Positions 43,448 through 53,100 of a stretch of DNA of 64,000 bases are shown here, piece after piece; position 1 is the first letter of the stretch, and the number at the start of each line of letters is the position of its first letter. The stretch is taken from positions 1 to 64,000 of the forward strand of contig WRCE01000001.1 in assembly GCA_009784005.1 (NCBI GenBank). Reading direction: 5' to 3'. The notes beneath the pieces were generated by a model. The model saw nothing but the letters and a program-made list of their open reading frames with translations. It was not told the origin of the DNA and searched no databases. The stretch is from Candidatus Methanimicrococcus labiotermitis (GTDB lineage: Archaea; Halobacteriota; Methanosarcinia; Methanosarcinales; Methanosarcinaceae). The position numbers and the translations under genes were made by a program.

Positions 43448-45136
43448 TTATTCTTCGCCCTTACCTTCACTGTTATCTTCACCCATATCTTCACCCATAT
43501 CTTCACTCATATCTTTATCCGGATTTTCGACAACGCGGCAGACTTTTTCCAGCTGTATGAAACAGGACTTGTCGAATTCGTTCAGCCGCTTGCCTTTAAC
43601 AAAGGTGAACTCGGCGCCGGGATTCGCTGAAATCAATTCGATTGTGTTTGACAGCGCTGTTTTTAATGACAATTCCGTTGTCTTGTTTTGAATTTCCGCG
43701 TTGAACGGATAGTTCTCTTCCAACTCGGAAGGAAAAGCGCCAAAAGGCGGCTTGAAATAGAGTATATGGTCGAAATCGGCGTCTTTTAATCCGCTTTTGT
43801 TGTAGCGGGGGGGACGGATGAGCACTTTGCCCGACAGGGAAAAACGATTCAGCCGTTTGGCGTATCTGTAAACTTCGGGCCTCTCGGCGGACTTGTCGCT
43901 GCACTCAAAGAAGGTGGATTTGACAGCGGGGTCACACTCTTCCAGCCACGAAACGTGGTCGCACAAAGCCGACAGCGCGCTGACCATTTGCGGGTGCGAG
44001 TGGCAGCGCAGTTCCACCAATTCCATGAGTTTGCCGTCATGGATGGCCTGCTTTATCAGGCGGATTTCTTCAAATGTCACGTACAGGTTGTGGCGGGCCA
44101 AAAGCTCTTCTTTGTCGGCGGCCTGTTTCATGCTTTCCGCCGTGTGCTTGGTACAAACCGGACACGAGCAGGGCAAATACTTGAGGCGGTCCAATTGGTA
44201 CGTGCCGTTCACGGTAATGTAGCGCCCGCCGCGGGCATACAGCGCGTAAGCGGCCGAATCGAACAAATCGCAGCCGAGCGCGACCGCCAACGCAAACATC
44301 ATCGGATGGCCGGCGCCGAACAAATGAACGGGAACGGTCGGGTCTAAATTCGATTTAACGGCAGCGATGACATGCACCAAATCTTCATAGCGGTAGGCTT
44401 CCATCAGCGGAACGACGGCGCCGATCGGACAGACATCAAAATCCAACCCCGAAACAAATTCGGCGCTTTCGCGCCTCAAATCCAAATGCGTCGACCCCTG
44501 AATCGGACCGGCGAGAAGCATGTCATCGCCGCGCCGGTTCGCCGAACCGTTCGCCGAGCCGTTTGCCGAACCGTTTGCCGAACCGTTTGCCGTTCCATTT
44601 ACCGTCCCATTTGCTGAGCCGGCCGCCGAGCCGGCCGCTGCGTTTTCGCCGGCGCCGAGACGTCGCTCTTCCACGAGGCGACGGGCTTCAGCCAGCCTTT
44701 CGTTTGTTATTTTTAAATCTGACTGTGCCTGTTCATACGAAACGTCGGGAGCCGTCGGGATATCCAGCGGGACGCCGATGTCGGTTCCGATTGCCTGTTC
44801 AAAGGCAATGATTTCATGATTTTGAACATTCACTTCGCCGTAAACGGAAAGCTGAAATGAACCCGAATCGGTCATAATCGGGCCGTCAAAGCCGAGTAAA
44901 CTGTGGAGGCCGTCTTTTATCGCTTTTTCGCGAAGTTCCTGCTTGCTGTAAATGATATAAGAATTCGTAATGAGAATTTCAGCGCCGAAATTTCGCATTT
45001 CGGCGGGGTCTATGACCCACCGATTCGGATGAATCACCGGCATCACGGTCGGCGTTTCAACGATACCGTGCGGTGTCTTAAGCTTGCCGATTCTTCCGGC
45101 GGCATCCTTTTCAATAATTTCAAAAATTTTAGACAT
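43448..45136 (-). CDS. tgtA: tRNA-guanine(15) transglycosylase (archaeosine pathway) with repeat insert
   Basis: About 562 aa. The enzyme swaps guanine-15 of archaeal tRNAs for preQ0, the first step to archaeosine. The TIM-barrel catalytic region shows MTDSGSFQLSVYG (nucleophile region), FDVCPIGAVVPLMEAYRY and the zinc site LPCSCPVC...H. Residues about 165-205 are an Ala/Gly/Ser/Asn repeat (SANGSANGS units, 44520-44640) inserted into the barrel. The last 25 residues (DMGEDMGED...) come from another repeat overlapping the end of the gene. ATG 45136 has GGGGA 6 nt upstream. Confidence 0.93.
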   Translation of the reverse strand: MSKIFEIIEKDAAGRIGKLKTPHGIVETPTVMPVIHPNRWVIDPAEMRNFGAEILITNSYIIYSKQELREKAIKDGLHSLLGFDGPIMTDSGSFQLSVYGEVNVQNHEIIAFEQAIGTDIGVPLDIPTAPDVSYEQAQSDLKITNERLAEARRLVEERRLGAGENAAAGSAAGSANGTVNGTANGSANGSANGSANGSANRRGDDMLLAGPIQGSTHLDLRRESAEFVSGLDFDVCPIGAVVPLMEAYRYEDLVHVIAAVKSNLDPTVPVHLFGAGHPMMFALAVALGCDLFDSAAYALYARGGRYITVNGTYQLDRLKYLPCSCPVCTKHTAESMKQAADKEELLARHNLYVTFEEIRLIKQAIHDGKLMELVELRCHSHPQMVSALSALCDHVSWLEECDPAVKSTFFECSDKSAERPEVYRYAKRLNRFSLSGKVLIRPPRYNKSGLKDADFDHILYFKPPFGAFPSELEENYPFNAEIQNKTTELSLKTALSNTIELISANPGAEFTFVKGKRLNEFDKSCFIQLEKVCRVVENPDKDMSEDMGEDMGEDNSEGKGEE

Positions 45137-45154
45137 CTTTTTCCCCTGAATCAA

Positions 45155-45264
45155 TCATCAATTATCAGCATTAATCATCATTGTCAATCGTCATCATCAA
45201 TCGTCAATCATCAATTGTCAATCATCAATTATCATTCATCAATTGTCAATCATCAATTGTCAAT
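45155..45264. repeat. Tandem array upstream of tgtA
   Basis: CAATCATCAATTGT-type units (13-15 nt), about eight with drift, then two copies of GTAAACGGCTGCCAAT (45310-45342). Confidence 0.9.
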
Positions 45265-45347
45265 GTAAACAGCCATTGTGAAATAACTTCCGTTGTAAAC
45301 CATCATCGGTGTAAACGGCTGCCAATGTAAACGGCTGCCAATGAACA

Positions 45348-46376
45348 TCAAAACCATTGATCTAATGTCGGCTGCTTTGTTTTTGTCTCAAAACCGGCAT
45401 TAATTTTCTCCCATGCGGATACGACGCGGGATTCCAAGAAATCGCGTTTACCGCAGAGGAATTCTATCATTTTTTCTTTGTCGGGGCGTTCCCACTTCAA
45501 CGTATAATCCGATATCGTCGGCGGGTGGTCGAAGAATTCTTTCGCCGCCGCGTACCGCTCGATTTGGTCATCCGCCCCTTTGAATTTGAGAACCGCTTCA
45601 AAACTGCCGTGTTCTTTGATGAGCTTGAGAGCGGTTTTGGCGCCGACCCTGTCAATGCCTTTATTGAAGTCGGTGCCGATGCACAGCGCAATATCGATAA
45701 ACTGACCCCGCGTCACGCCGAGCCGTTTTAAATTATTCTCCAAAATCACTTTTTCGGGCAGCACGTCGATGTAAACATTTTTGCCGGGCAACTTCCGCTT
45801 TCCCGAAATCGTTAAATTTCGGATGACAACGCCGGCGCCGAAGACGAAAGCGTCGTAATCCTGAGACGAAACATAATCCACGTCTCCTTTTTCAGCCATA
45901 AACGACGCCTGAGCTTCTCCTTCGGAAGGAGCTTCAACAATGGGAATACCCATCATGCTCAAAAGCATTTTGGACTCATCAATAATTTGCGGGTCAATCT
46001 TCACGGCCGCCTGCGAATACTTTAAAATCTCGGCCGTGTCGCCGCGCTCCATCGCCGATTTCCATTTTTCATGCGCCTCATTGCGTATTTCGCGGCGCTT
46101 TTCAATCGTTTCCGCCTTCAGCTCAGGCGGCACGCCGTCAAAAACAAAAACGGGCTTAATGCCGTCTTCAACAAAACCGGCCGTCCGGTAAAGAAGACCC
46201 GAGAGATGAGACGTGACGCTGCCGTTCATATCCGTGAGCGGCTTACCGTCTCGCCCCCGAATGGATGTAATAAATTGATAAATAACATTGTAAGCGTCAA
46301 AAGCAATGATTTTTCCTTTGAGTTCGCCTGAAGAAAGTTCCTCCCGCTCCAGCAAATCTCCGATGGCAACACCCGT
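45348..46376 (-). CDS. fen: Flap endonuclease FEN1, apparent ACG start codon
   Basis: 342 aa structure-specific nuclease for Okazaki-fragment flaps. The N-terminus GVAIGDLLEREELSSGELKGKIIAFDAYNVIYQF aligns with archaeal FEN1 from its second residue. Acidic active-site segments VFVFDGVPPELK, EAPSEGEAQASFMA and SQDYDAFVFGA are intact, and the C-terminal KQPTLDQWF is a PCNA-binding box. No ATG, GTG or TTG sits at the expected start; the codon is ACG (46376-46374) with GGGAGGCGGAG ending 5 nt upstream. The only in-frame Met lies 84 codons upstream, beyond a TATA-like box and a repeat array. Confidence 0.9.
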   Translation of the reverse strand, partial: TGVAIGDLLEREELSSGELKGKIIAFDAYNVIYQFITSIRGRDGKPLTDMNGSVTSHLSGLLYRTAGFVEDGIKPVFVFDGVPPELKAETIEKRREIRNEAHEKWKSAMERGDTAEILKYSQAAVKIDPQIIDESKMLLSMMGIPIVEAPSEGEAQASFMAEKGDVDYVSSQDYDAFVFGAGVVIRNLTISGKRKLPGKNVYIDVLPEKVILENNLKRLGVTRGQFIDIALCIGTDFNKGIDRVGAKTALKLIKEHGSFEAVLKFKGADDQIERYAAAKEFFDHPPTISDYTLKWERPDKEKMIEFLCGKRDFLESRVVSAWEKINAGFETKTKQPTLDQWF

Positions 46377-46449
46377 AAAACTCCGCCTCCCGAATCTGTC
46401 CGATATTGATTTTAAGTAAAGGTTTTTTTTCGAATAAAGGTATCCCACC

Positions 46450-46463
46450 CTATAAAAAACAGC
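46450..46463 (-). promoter_or_regulatory. TATA-like element of fen1
   Basis: Minus strand GTTTTTTATAGGG, about 80 nt before the ACG codon, implying a transcript that starts inside the upstream open frame. Confidence 0.5.
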
Positions 46464-46480
46464 GGTATAAAAAAATGACG

Positions 46481-46608
46481 CGAAAGGAAAAGAGCCGCAC
46501 GAAAGGAAAAGAGCCGCGCGAAAGGAAAAGAGCCGCGCGAAAGGAAAAGAGCCGCGCGAAAGAAAAAGAGCCGCGCGAAAGGAAAAGAGCCGCACGAAAG
46601 GAAAAAAG
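46481..46608. repeat. Tandem array of 19-nt units upstream of fen1
   Basis: GAAAGGAAAAGAGCCGCGC about seven times with single-base changes. Confidence 0.97.
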
Positions 46609-46645
46609 GAGACGGAAACAAAAGGCAACGGGCGAAAGCCTTGCC

Positions 46646-47113
46646 TTAATTTCTTCCGCCGGCGGGTTGATACTGTTTGACCGTGACTTCCGCTTCATCG
46701 AAGAAAGACATTGAGTCGGGGTCGGGGTACGCTTTGACATAAATGACGTGCTTTATACCCGCGTTGATAATCATTTTCGTACAGAGGATGCAGGGCTGAT
46801 GCGTGCAGTAAAGGGTTGAGCCCGACGTTTGAACGCCGTGGACGGCGGCTTGGATAATCGCATTTTGCTCGGCATGGACGGCGCGGCATTTTTCGTGCAT
46901 CGTTCCTGACGGAATGTTTTGAATGTTTCGAATACATCCGATGTCCAAGCAATGAACAAGGCCGCGCGGCGCGCCGTTATAGCCGGTCGTCAAAATCCGG
47001 CCGTCGCGAACAAGAACGGCACCGACTTTGTTCCGAAGACAAGTCGAACGCTTGGCAACGGTTTCCGCGATCTCAACAAAATATTCATCCACCGAAAGTC
47101 TCTCATCAAGCAT
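46646..47113 (-). CDS. Deoxycytidylate (dCMP) deaminase
   Basis: 155 aa zinc deaminase of the dCMP deaminase/ComEB type, making dUMP for thymidylate synthesis. The zinc and catalytic motifs are HAEQNAI and PCILC; RNKVGAVLVRDGRILTTGYNGAPRG is the N-terminal family signature. I start at ATG 47113 (MLDERLSVDEYF). A TATA-like TTTATATA at 47138-47145 lies about 28 nt upstream and there is no good SD, which fits a leaderless or near-leaderless mRNA. It is divergent from secF. Confidence 0.93.
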   Translation of the reverse strand: MLDERLSVDEYFVEIAETVAKRSTCLRNKVGAVLVRDGRILTTGYNGAPRGLVHCLDIGCIRNIQNIPSGTMHEKCRAVHAEQNAIIQAAVHGVQTSGSTLYCTHQPCILCTKMIINAGIKHVIYVKAYPDPDSMSFFDEAEVTVKQYQPAGGRN

Positions 47114-47185
47114 AAAAGAACAAAGGGAGACAAAGATATATAAATTACTTGAAAAGTAACACATACATTCTTTTATCTTTATCAT

Positions 47186-47258
47186 ATATCTTTTTCAAAT
47201 ATCTTTTCCAAATATCTTTTCCAAATATCTTTTCCAAATATTTTTTTCAAAAATCTTG
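47186..47258. repeat. Tandem array of 14-nt units before secF
   Basis: ATCTTTTCCAAAT-type units, about five, between dCMP deaminase and secF. Confidence 0.93.
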
Positions 47259-47298
47259 TTCATACAACTTGTTCATAAAATAAACGAAGGGATTGACT

Positions 47299-48219
47299 AT
47301 GAGAATTGAACTCTACAATTATATCCATCCGTTTTTCCAAAAGACGGAAAATAAAAAACTGATTGCAATCCCGCTGACGATTTTAGCCATCGCGCTCATC
47401 ATTATCGCATCCATGACAATATACACCGGAAGTCCGGTCCCCTTAGGCATGGACTTCGTTGGCGGAACACAATTTACTGTCACCTCCTCCTTATCGGAGA
47501 AACAGTTCCAAGATATGTTTTCTGACTTTCCGCTCAACGATATACGCATGTCGGGAAGCCGTACCATTCTTCAATTCAGTCAAATGAACAGCGACGAGTT
47601 GACGGCGCTTGAAAGGCTGATTTGGGACAATCAGGCTTTCACCGATATTGATCAAAAGCAAGTTTCGCCCATTTACAGCCAGCAGCTGCAAAAAACAGCG
47701 CTTTACGCCCTGATTCTTTCATTTATCGGAATGGCGATTGTTATTTTCATATTATTCCGGCAGGTCGTGTCTTCTGCGGCCGTTATCACATCGGCGGCAT
47801 CCGATATTCTCATCGCGGTCGCTTTTATGAACATATTCCGTATCGAGCTGACACTTGGAACAGTCGCCGCTCTCTTAATGCTCATCGCTCTTTCGGTTGA
47901 CAGCAACATTTTGCTGACGAATCGCGTGTTTAAACGAAGCGGCAATCTTGACGATAAACTATCGGGCGCCATGCGAACGGGACTCTTAATGTCAACGACA
48001 ACAATCGCCGCTTTTACGGTGATGTTTGTCGTCTCGACATTCCTGCATTATATTGTTCCGGGCGTTCCGCCGATTCCGCTGCTCTCTCAAATTTCATTAA
48101 TCGTTCTCATCGGCTTGCTGATGGACATCATAAACACTTGGTTCCTGAACGCGGGTGTTTTGCGGATGTATCTGACGCGTTCTAAATCAAGATCAAAGAA
48201 AGGAGGCCGGCGCGCATGA
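47299..48219 (+). CDS. secF: Protein-export membrane protein SecF
   Basis: 306 aa. SecF/RND-type membrane protein with an N-terminal helix, an extracellular loop and five C-terminal helices; GMDFVGGTQFTV and ALSVDSNILLTNRV are characteristic. With SecD it assists late steps of protein export using the ion gradient. I start at ATG 47299 (AAGGGA 6 nt upstream), not the TTG at 47293. The stop overlaps the secD start (ATGA). Gene order secF-secD is the common archaeal one. Confidence 0.93.
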   Translation: MRIELYNYIHPFFQKTENKKLIAIPLTILAIALIIIASMTIYTGSPVPLGMDFVGGTQFTVTSSLSEKQFQDMFSDFPLNDIRMSGSRTILQFSQMNSDELTALERLIWDNQAFTDIDQKQVSPIYSQQLQKTALYALILSFIGMAIVIFILFRQVVSSAAVITSAASDILIAVAFMNIFRIELTLGTVAALLMLIALSVDSNILLTNRVFKRSGNLDDKLSGAMRTGLLMSTTTIAAFTVMFVVSTFLHYIVPGVPPIPLLSQISLIVLIGLLMDIINTWFLNAGVLRMYLTRSKSRSKKGGRRA

Positions 48220-49925
48220 TTGAAGAAAAGAAAGACAAGCCTCTTTACAAGGATTACAAAGTGATCCTGCTGATTGCCGCCCTTTTGATTTCCGTCTTCG
48301 CGATTGTAAGCCCTGTCGGGTACTTCGCCGAAGAAGACAGTCTCCTGAACGTTCACTACGGTCTTGACATCAGAGGCGGGTCAACCATTTATTTGAAATT
48401 AAACGGCGCTGTGGCGCAAGTTGACGCGCAGCCGCGTGACATTGTCTCAACCATGGGCAACGCGGAATTCCCAAGCGGCATTGAAATCGTCAGTTCGATG
48501 GTTTACGACAACGGCTCGGCTTTTGTAACATTCAGAACGGCCGACCCCGTGAATCAAACGCGGCTGGAGTATCTGTTCGGCACAAACGATGTTCACGTCA
48601 GGCGAACCGGAAATGTGTCGGAAGTCAATATCTCTGCAACAAAAGTCGGTTTCATCACATCGTATTTGACGCAAGCATACGGAAAAGAGATTGTACCGCA
48701 CTTTGTTCGACACGGCATTGAATATGAAATCCGTACCGCGACAACGGAAGAAGAGCTCAGCCGGCACATGCGGGCCGTGAACGGCAGCATTTCAAGAGAC
48801 GCGTCGGGAACGCCGTTGTACCGCGACGGAACGACCGCGCAAACGATGCAGACAACGATTGATGTTTTAAACAGCAAACTCGGCAACGGCCTCGGCGTGA
48901 AAGACCTGCCGATTCGGGCAATCGGAAACGAATTCATCATGATCGACTTCGCCGGCGTCAGTTTATCAGAGGCGAGAGGGTTAGTGGAAACTCCGGGACG
49001 ATTTGAAATCAGAATCCAAACGTCCGGCACCGAAACTGTCCATGTCCTTTACGGCGATTCGATTGAAAGCGTCGGCGTTGTCAGCCAAGACCAATCAACG
49101 TGGTCATACGGCGTGCCTTTCACCCTCAATGAAGAAGGCGCCCGTTCTTTGCAACAAATGGCAATCAGCACCGGCGCGACAATGAATCCAAATGCGCATA
49201 ACCTTTTGATGCTTCTTGACGATGTCGTGGTGTACGCGGCCCCCCTCAGCCCGAGCGCGGCGTCGCAGTTGAATTCGATGCCGATTTACTCATGGCAGGC
49301 GGGCACAAGTTCCCGTGAAGAAGCCAGAGAACTGCAAATTCACCTGCGTTCAGGCGCGCTGCCGGTCAATGTTGAAATTGTCAGCGCGGGACAGGTTGAC
49401 GCAAACCTCGGCCAAGGATTCTTAAGAGGCGCAATCATCACGGGCATCTTTGCGATGTTCGCTGTTGCCCTTCTTATTTACAACCGCTACAGACAGCCGA
49501 AAATCGTTATCCCGATGGTCGCCACGTCATTCAGTGAAGTGATCATCTTGGTCGGATTTTCAGTGCTGATTATGCAAGACTTGGACTTAGCTGCCATCGC
49601 CGGTATTATCGCCGTGATCGGTACGGGTATAGATCACCTGATTATCATCACCGAAGAAACGATTCACGAAGGCAAAACGCCGTCGGATAAAGTGTATTTG
49701 GCGCGTATGGGAAAAGCCTTTATGATCATTTTAGGCGCGGCCGCAACGACCATCATCGCCATGGCGCCGCTGGTCTTCCTCGGGTTTGCCGCGCTGAAGG
49801 GTTTCGCGATTACCACAATCGTTGGTGTTTTCATCGGCGTATTGATTGCCCGCCCGGCTTATTCCTCAATCTTGAGATACATCTTGATACAAAGCGGAAT
49901 GAAGGATGATAAGCTGACGGAATGA
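48216..49925 (+). CDS. secD: Protein-export membrane protein SecD
   Basis: 569 aa. SecD features are YGLDIRGGSTIYLKLNG after the first helix, a large extracellular domain, and a five-helix C-terminal block (IAGIIAVIGTGIDHLIIITEE). It partners with SecF, whose gene it overlaps by 4 nt. Length is usual for archaeal SecD, and no low-complexity insert is present, unlike many neighbours. SD AAAGGAGG is at the end of secF. Confidence 0.93.
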   Translation: MIEEKKDKPLYKDYKVILLIAALLISVFAIVSPVGYFAEEDSLLNVHYGLDIRGGSTIYLKLNGAVAQVDAQPRDIVSTMGNAEFPSGIEIVSSMVYDNGSAFVTFRTADPVNQTRLEYLFGTNDVHVRRTGNVSEVNISATKVGFITSYLTQAYGKEIVPHFVRHGIEYEIRTATTEEELSRHMRAVNGSISRDASGTPLYRDGTTAQTMQTTIDVLNSKLGNGLGVKDLPIRAIGNEFIMIDFAGVSLSEARGLVETPGRFEIRIQTSGTETVHVLYGDSIESVGVVSQDQSTWSYGVPFTLNEEGARSLQQMAISTGATMNPNAHNLLMLLDDVVVYAAPLSPSAASQLNSMPIYSWQAGTSSREEARELQIHLRSGALPVNVEIVSAGQVDANLGQGFLRGAIITGIFAMFAVALLIYNRYRQPKIVIPMVATSFSEVIILVGFSVLIMQDLDLAAIAGIIAVIGTGIDHLIIITEETIHEGKTPSDKVYLARMGKAFMIILGAAATTIIAMAPLVFLGFAALKGFAITTIVGVFIGVLIARPAYSSILRYILIQSGMKDDKLTE

Positions 49926-49982
49926 TCTCGTTATCGAAAACGAATGAAAATTCAAAAACATAAAGACTCAAAAACAAATAAA

Positions 49983-50052
49983 AGCCCCCTGATTTCTCTA
50001 TCGGGAGCCGTCAAAAGCTCCTGATTTCATCAGGGGTCTTCTCTTTTTTTAA
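49983..50052 (+). terminator. Terminator of secFD
   Basis: Outer stem CCCCTGAT/ATCAGGGG with an inner GGGAGC/GCTCCT stem, followed by TCTTCTCTTTTTTT. Confidence 0.9.
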
Positions 50053-50117
50053 AAACCGCGCGAAAATTATTGAATATTTTTATTGAATGTTTTTATTGAA
50101 TATTTTTATTGAATGTT

Positions 50118-53100
50118 TTATTGGTTATTTTTGGAATGCTCATCAATCAGCCACTGCTCAAAAGCCTCCTGTATATCGGCTTTCGCGGGGGTTTTCGGCT
50201 CTCCTTTTTTGTCGCCGGTTTTGTAAACGGAGGCTTCCTTTACGGCTTCCATATGAGATGATGTTTCAAAACCGGAAGTATCGAACAAGCCGTTTTGGAT
50301 GCGATGCCAAACCGCTTGAATTAATCGGCGCAAATGATCTAAATCCGCGTCAGGCACCGGCACGAAAATGGGGTCGTCAATTTTTTCATAACCGGAATCT
50401 TTCGTAGGCACGACAAAAATATCGGCTCCGCCCGAAACAGTCCAGCCGTCAAACTCAGGCGAATGATTAATCAGAAGTTTATAGAATTGAAGCTGTCTGT
50501 GATAATCCGAAGAGGGGGTTTTGCTTTGCAGAGTTCCGGTCTTGTAGTCGTAAATGCGTATGGTCTTTGTTTCGTCGTCAAAAGCCAGCAAGTCGCATTT
50601 GCCCGTTAACTGTATCCCGTCCACCTTGGCGTTGAGCCATAATTCTGTTTTTACCGTCATCTCAAGCGGCACCTTAAAATCGGGCAGGAATTTTTCGGCA
50701 ATCAAGTCAAAGCGCTGTACATAAGGTTCTTTTTCGAGAGGGGCAAAATCAAGAAAGCTGATTTCGCGCCTGTAATCTTCCAGCAGGCGTTCAACTGTTG
50801 TATCCTTGGCTTTGATGACCCTGTTCACATAGTCTTCCATGAAAGAGTGTACCACTACACCGAATGCGTTGCTGATTTGGGGAAGCTCCGGCAATTTCAG
50901 GAGACGGAGCAGGACAAAATCCGTCTTTTTGGATTCTTCTGCCTCGTATTCAACAAATTTGTTGAGAAGAGAAGGGGACATCCTGACGGTTGAGAGGTGA
51001 GGGAATAAAAGGGCTTCCGTTTCGGCGTCTTTGGGGTAGTAACTGTCTTTCCAGCAGTGTTCGGACTGGTCCAAAATGGCTGTCGTCTCCGGCAAAATCG
51101 GGACAATTTCCATTTCTTCAAGCAGCTCGCCGACGATTTCAGACTTGCCGAAAGACACTTCCAACGCTGAGCGGGCTCGCGTGACGGCCACAAACAGAGA
51201 GCGCCGAACGTCGTTGGCGTCGCCGCTGCCTGAGAACAGCATGTTTTGGCAGAGCATGGCTTCGCCTTTTGAACCCGCCTTGTGCCAAGTGTCTTGGTCG
51301 GCGTCAATGAGATACACAAGGTCAAACTCAAGACCCTTGGAACTGTGAGCGGTGGTGAGCGTGACGGCGTTGGGGCGGCCGACCGGAATCTCAATGTCAA
51401 TGGGTATGTCGAAGCAACCCGTTTGGTCTAAAAGAGCGGTCACGTCGGCGAGGCGTAAAAACCGTTCGCCGCCGCTTTCTGCCGATTCGTGCGCCAATCC
51501 CGCCGATCCATGCGCCAATCCCTGCGCCGATTCCCGCTCCGTTTCAACGAGATCCAACAACGCTTTTAAACCGTAATTGAACTCAATAACGCTGAGGGGG
51601 TCGGTTTGTTCAAGCTGCTCAAGCCGCTCATAATACGATCGGACCGGTTCCGATAGCTCAAAAATTGTTTGCCGCGCCGGAGCGGAGATTGCTTTTTTGG
51701 AGACTTCCGACAACCAATCATGAAGGCCGCTGAGTTTGGAATTCGGATGACCCTCCATGGCGTTCATCCAACCGATACGCTTTTCTTTCGCTTCGAGAGC
51801 GAAGGAGAAGTAAACGGACGATGCCAATCCGAATTCCTCAGATGCCAGTATTTGAGGAAGAAACGCGTCGGCGTCAGCGGTTCGGCCGGCGGCATAAGAG
51901 GAAGAAAAACGCATCAGCGCGAGGAGCGTTTGAAGGGATTTCGCTTCTGAAACGGCGGAAGTGATTTTGTATTTGTAATCGATTTTTTGGGCGTTGAGAT
52001 AGGGCAAAAGGGAGCGAAGGCTTTTGTTTTGTGTGGCGATGACCGCGATTGCCGTGTCAGGGTCTGATGCGTTTTGGATAAAGCCGGCGTCTGTTTTTTC
52101 CCGAATTGATTTTGCGATGTCGTGATATTGGAGGCCGGGATTGGGGTATTTTCGCGCCGTGAATGTTTGAGGCGCGCTTTCCTTCTTGAAAGCCGTGAGC
52201 TTTTTTTCTGTCAGGCTGAGAGGGGAGCGGTTTTCGATTTTGCCGGCAACCGCCTGTCCGATGCCGACCAATGAAGGCGTGGAGCGGTAGTTGGTGACAA
52301 GAGCAATGCGGGTGACGTCTCTGTAACGCTTTTCAAACTGATTGATGTACTCAACGCTTGCGCCTTGAAAGCGCATGATGGCTTGGTCGTCGTCGCCGAC
52401 CGCCAATATGTTTGGAGAGGGGCTGTGGTCGCAAAGCAAATCGAGCAGGCGCATTTGTGTCCCGTTTGTGTCTTGGAATTCATCCACCAATAAATAGCGA
52501 TAGCGTTCCTGTAAGTTGTGTTTGAATTCAGCCGACTCACGGAGAGCGTCAATGGCTTCTTGGATCATGTCGTGATAGTCATACATGCCCGCCCGGTCGA
52601 GGCGTTGTCTGTACGCTTCGTAAATCGAGGCCGCTGAAAGCAGTTTCCGGCAGCGTTCCAAGTCTTTGAAGACATAACTTTTCGTGTGGTCCTTTTTGAA
52701 GAAAGTGTCGCGAAGCTCTTGGTACGCTTCGGTTTTGCCCGTGTCGGGGTCATACAGTTCTGTGTTTAAGAATGCGTCTTTGATGAGAGCGGCATAGGGC
52801 AGATAGATGCCGGGAACATTGACGGCGGGCTTTATAAGAGAAGCGAAAGAAGCGGAAATCTCTTTCATGATTAATGCCACATGTTTTTGAAGATCGTCAA
52901 GAAGCATTGTTTTTGCCGCTATGCCGCCGGTCAAAGGCGTATTTATCAGATCGAGCAGGCCGGTCTTTTGTTCAATATGTTCAAAAAAGGCAATGTTCTG
53001 CTTGATAATGGCGCGGAACTCTTCGGTGCTGAGGCCGGAGCGTTGGAAATTCTCGATAAATGTCAAAACGTTTCTCAGGTTGGAGGCTGTTTTGTTGTAG

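Noticed and set aside
46377-46628. Repeat-rich N-terminal extension of FEN1 (RLFSFRAALFLS type)
   Set aside because: It is a frame through the 19-nt array, lies upstream of a TATA-like box and has no counterpart in the family.
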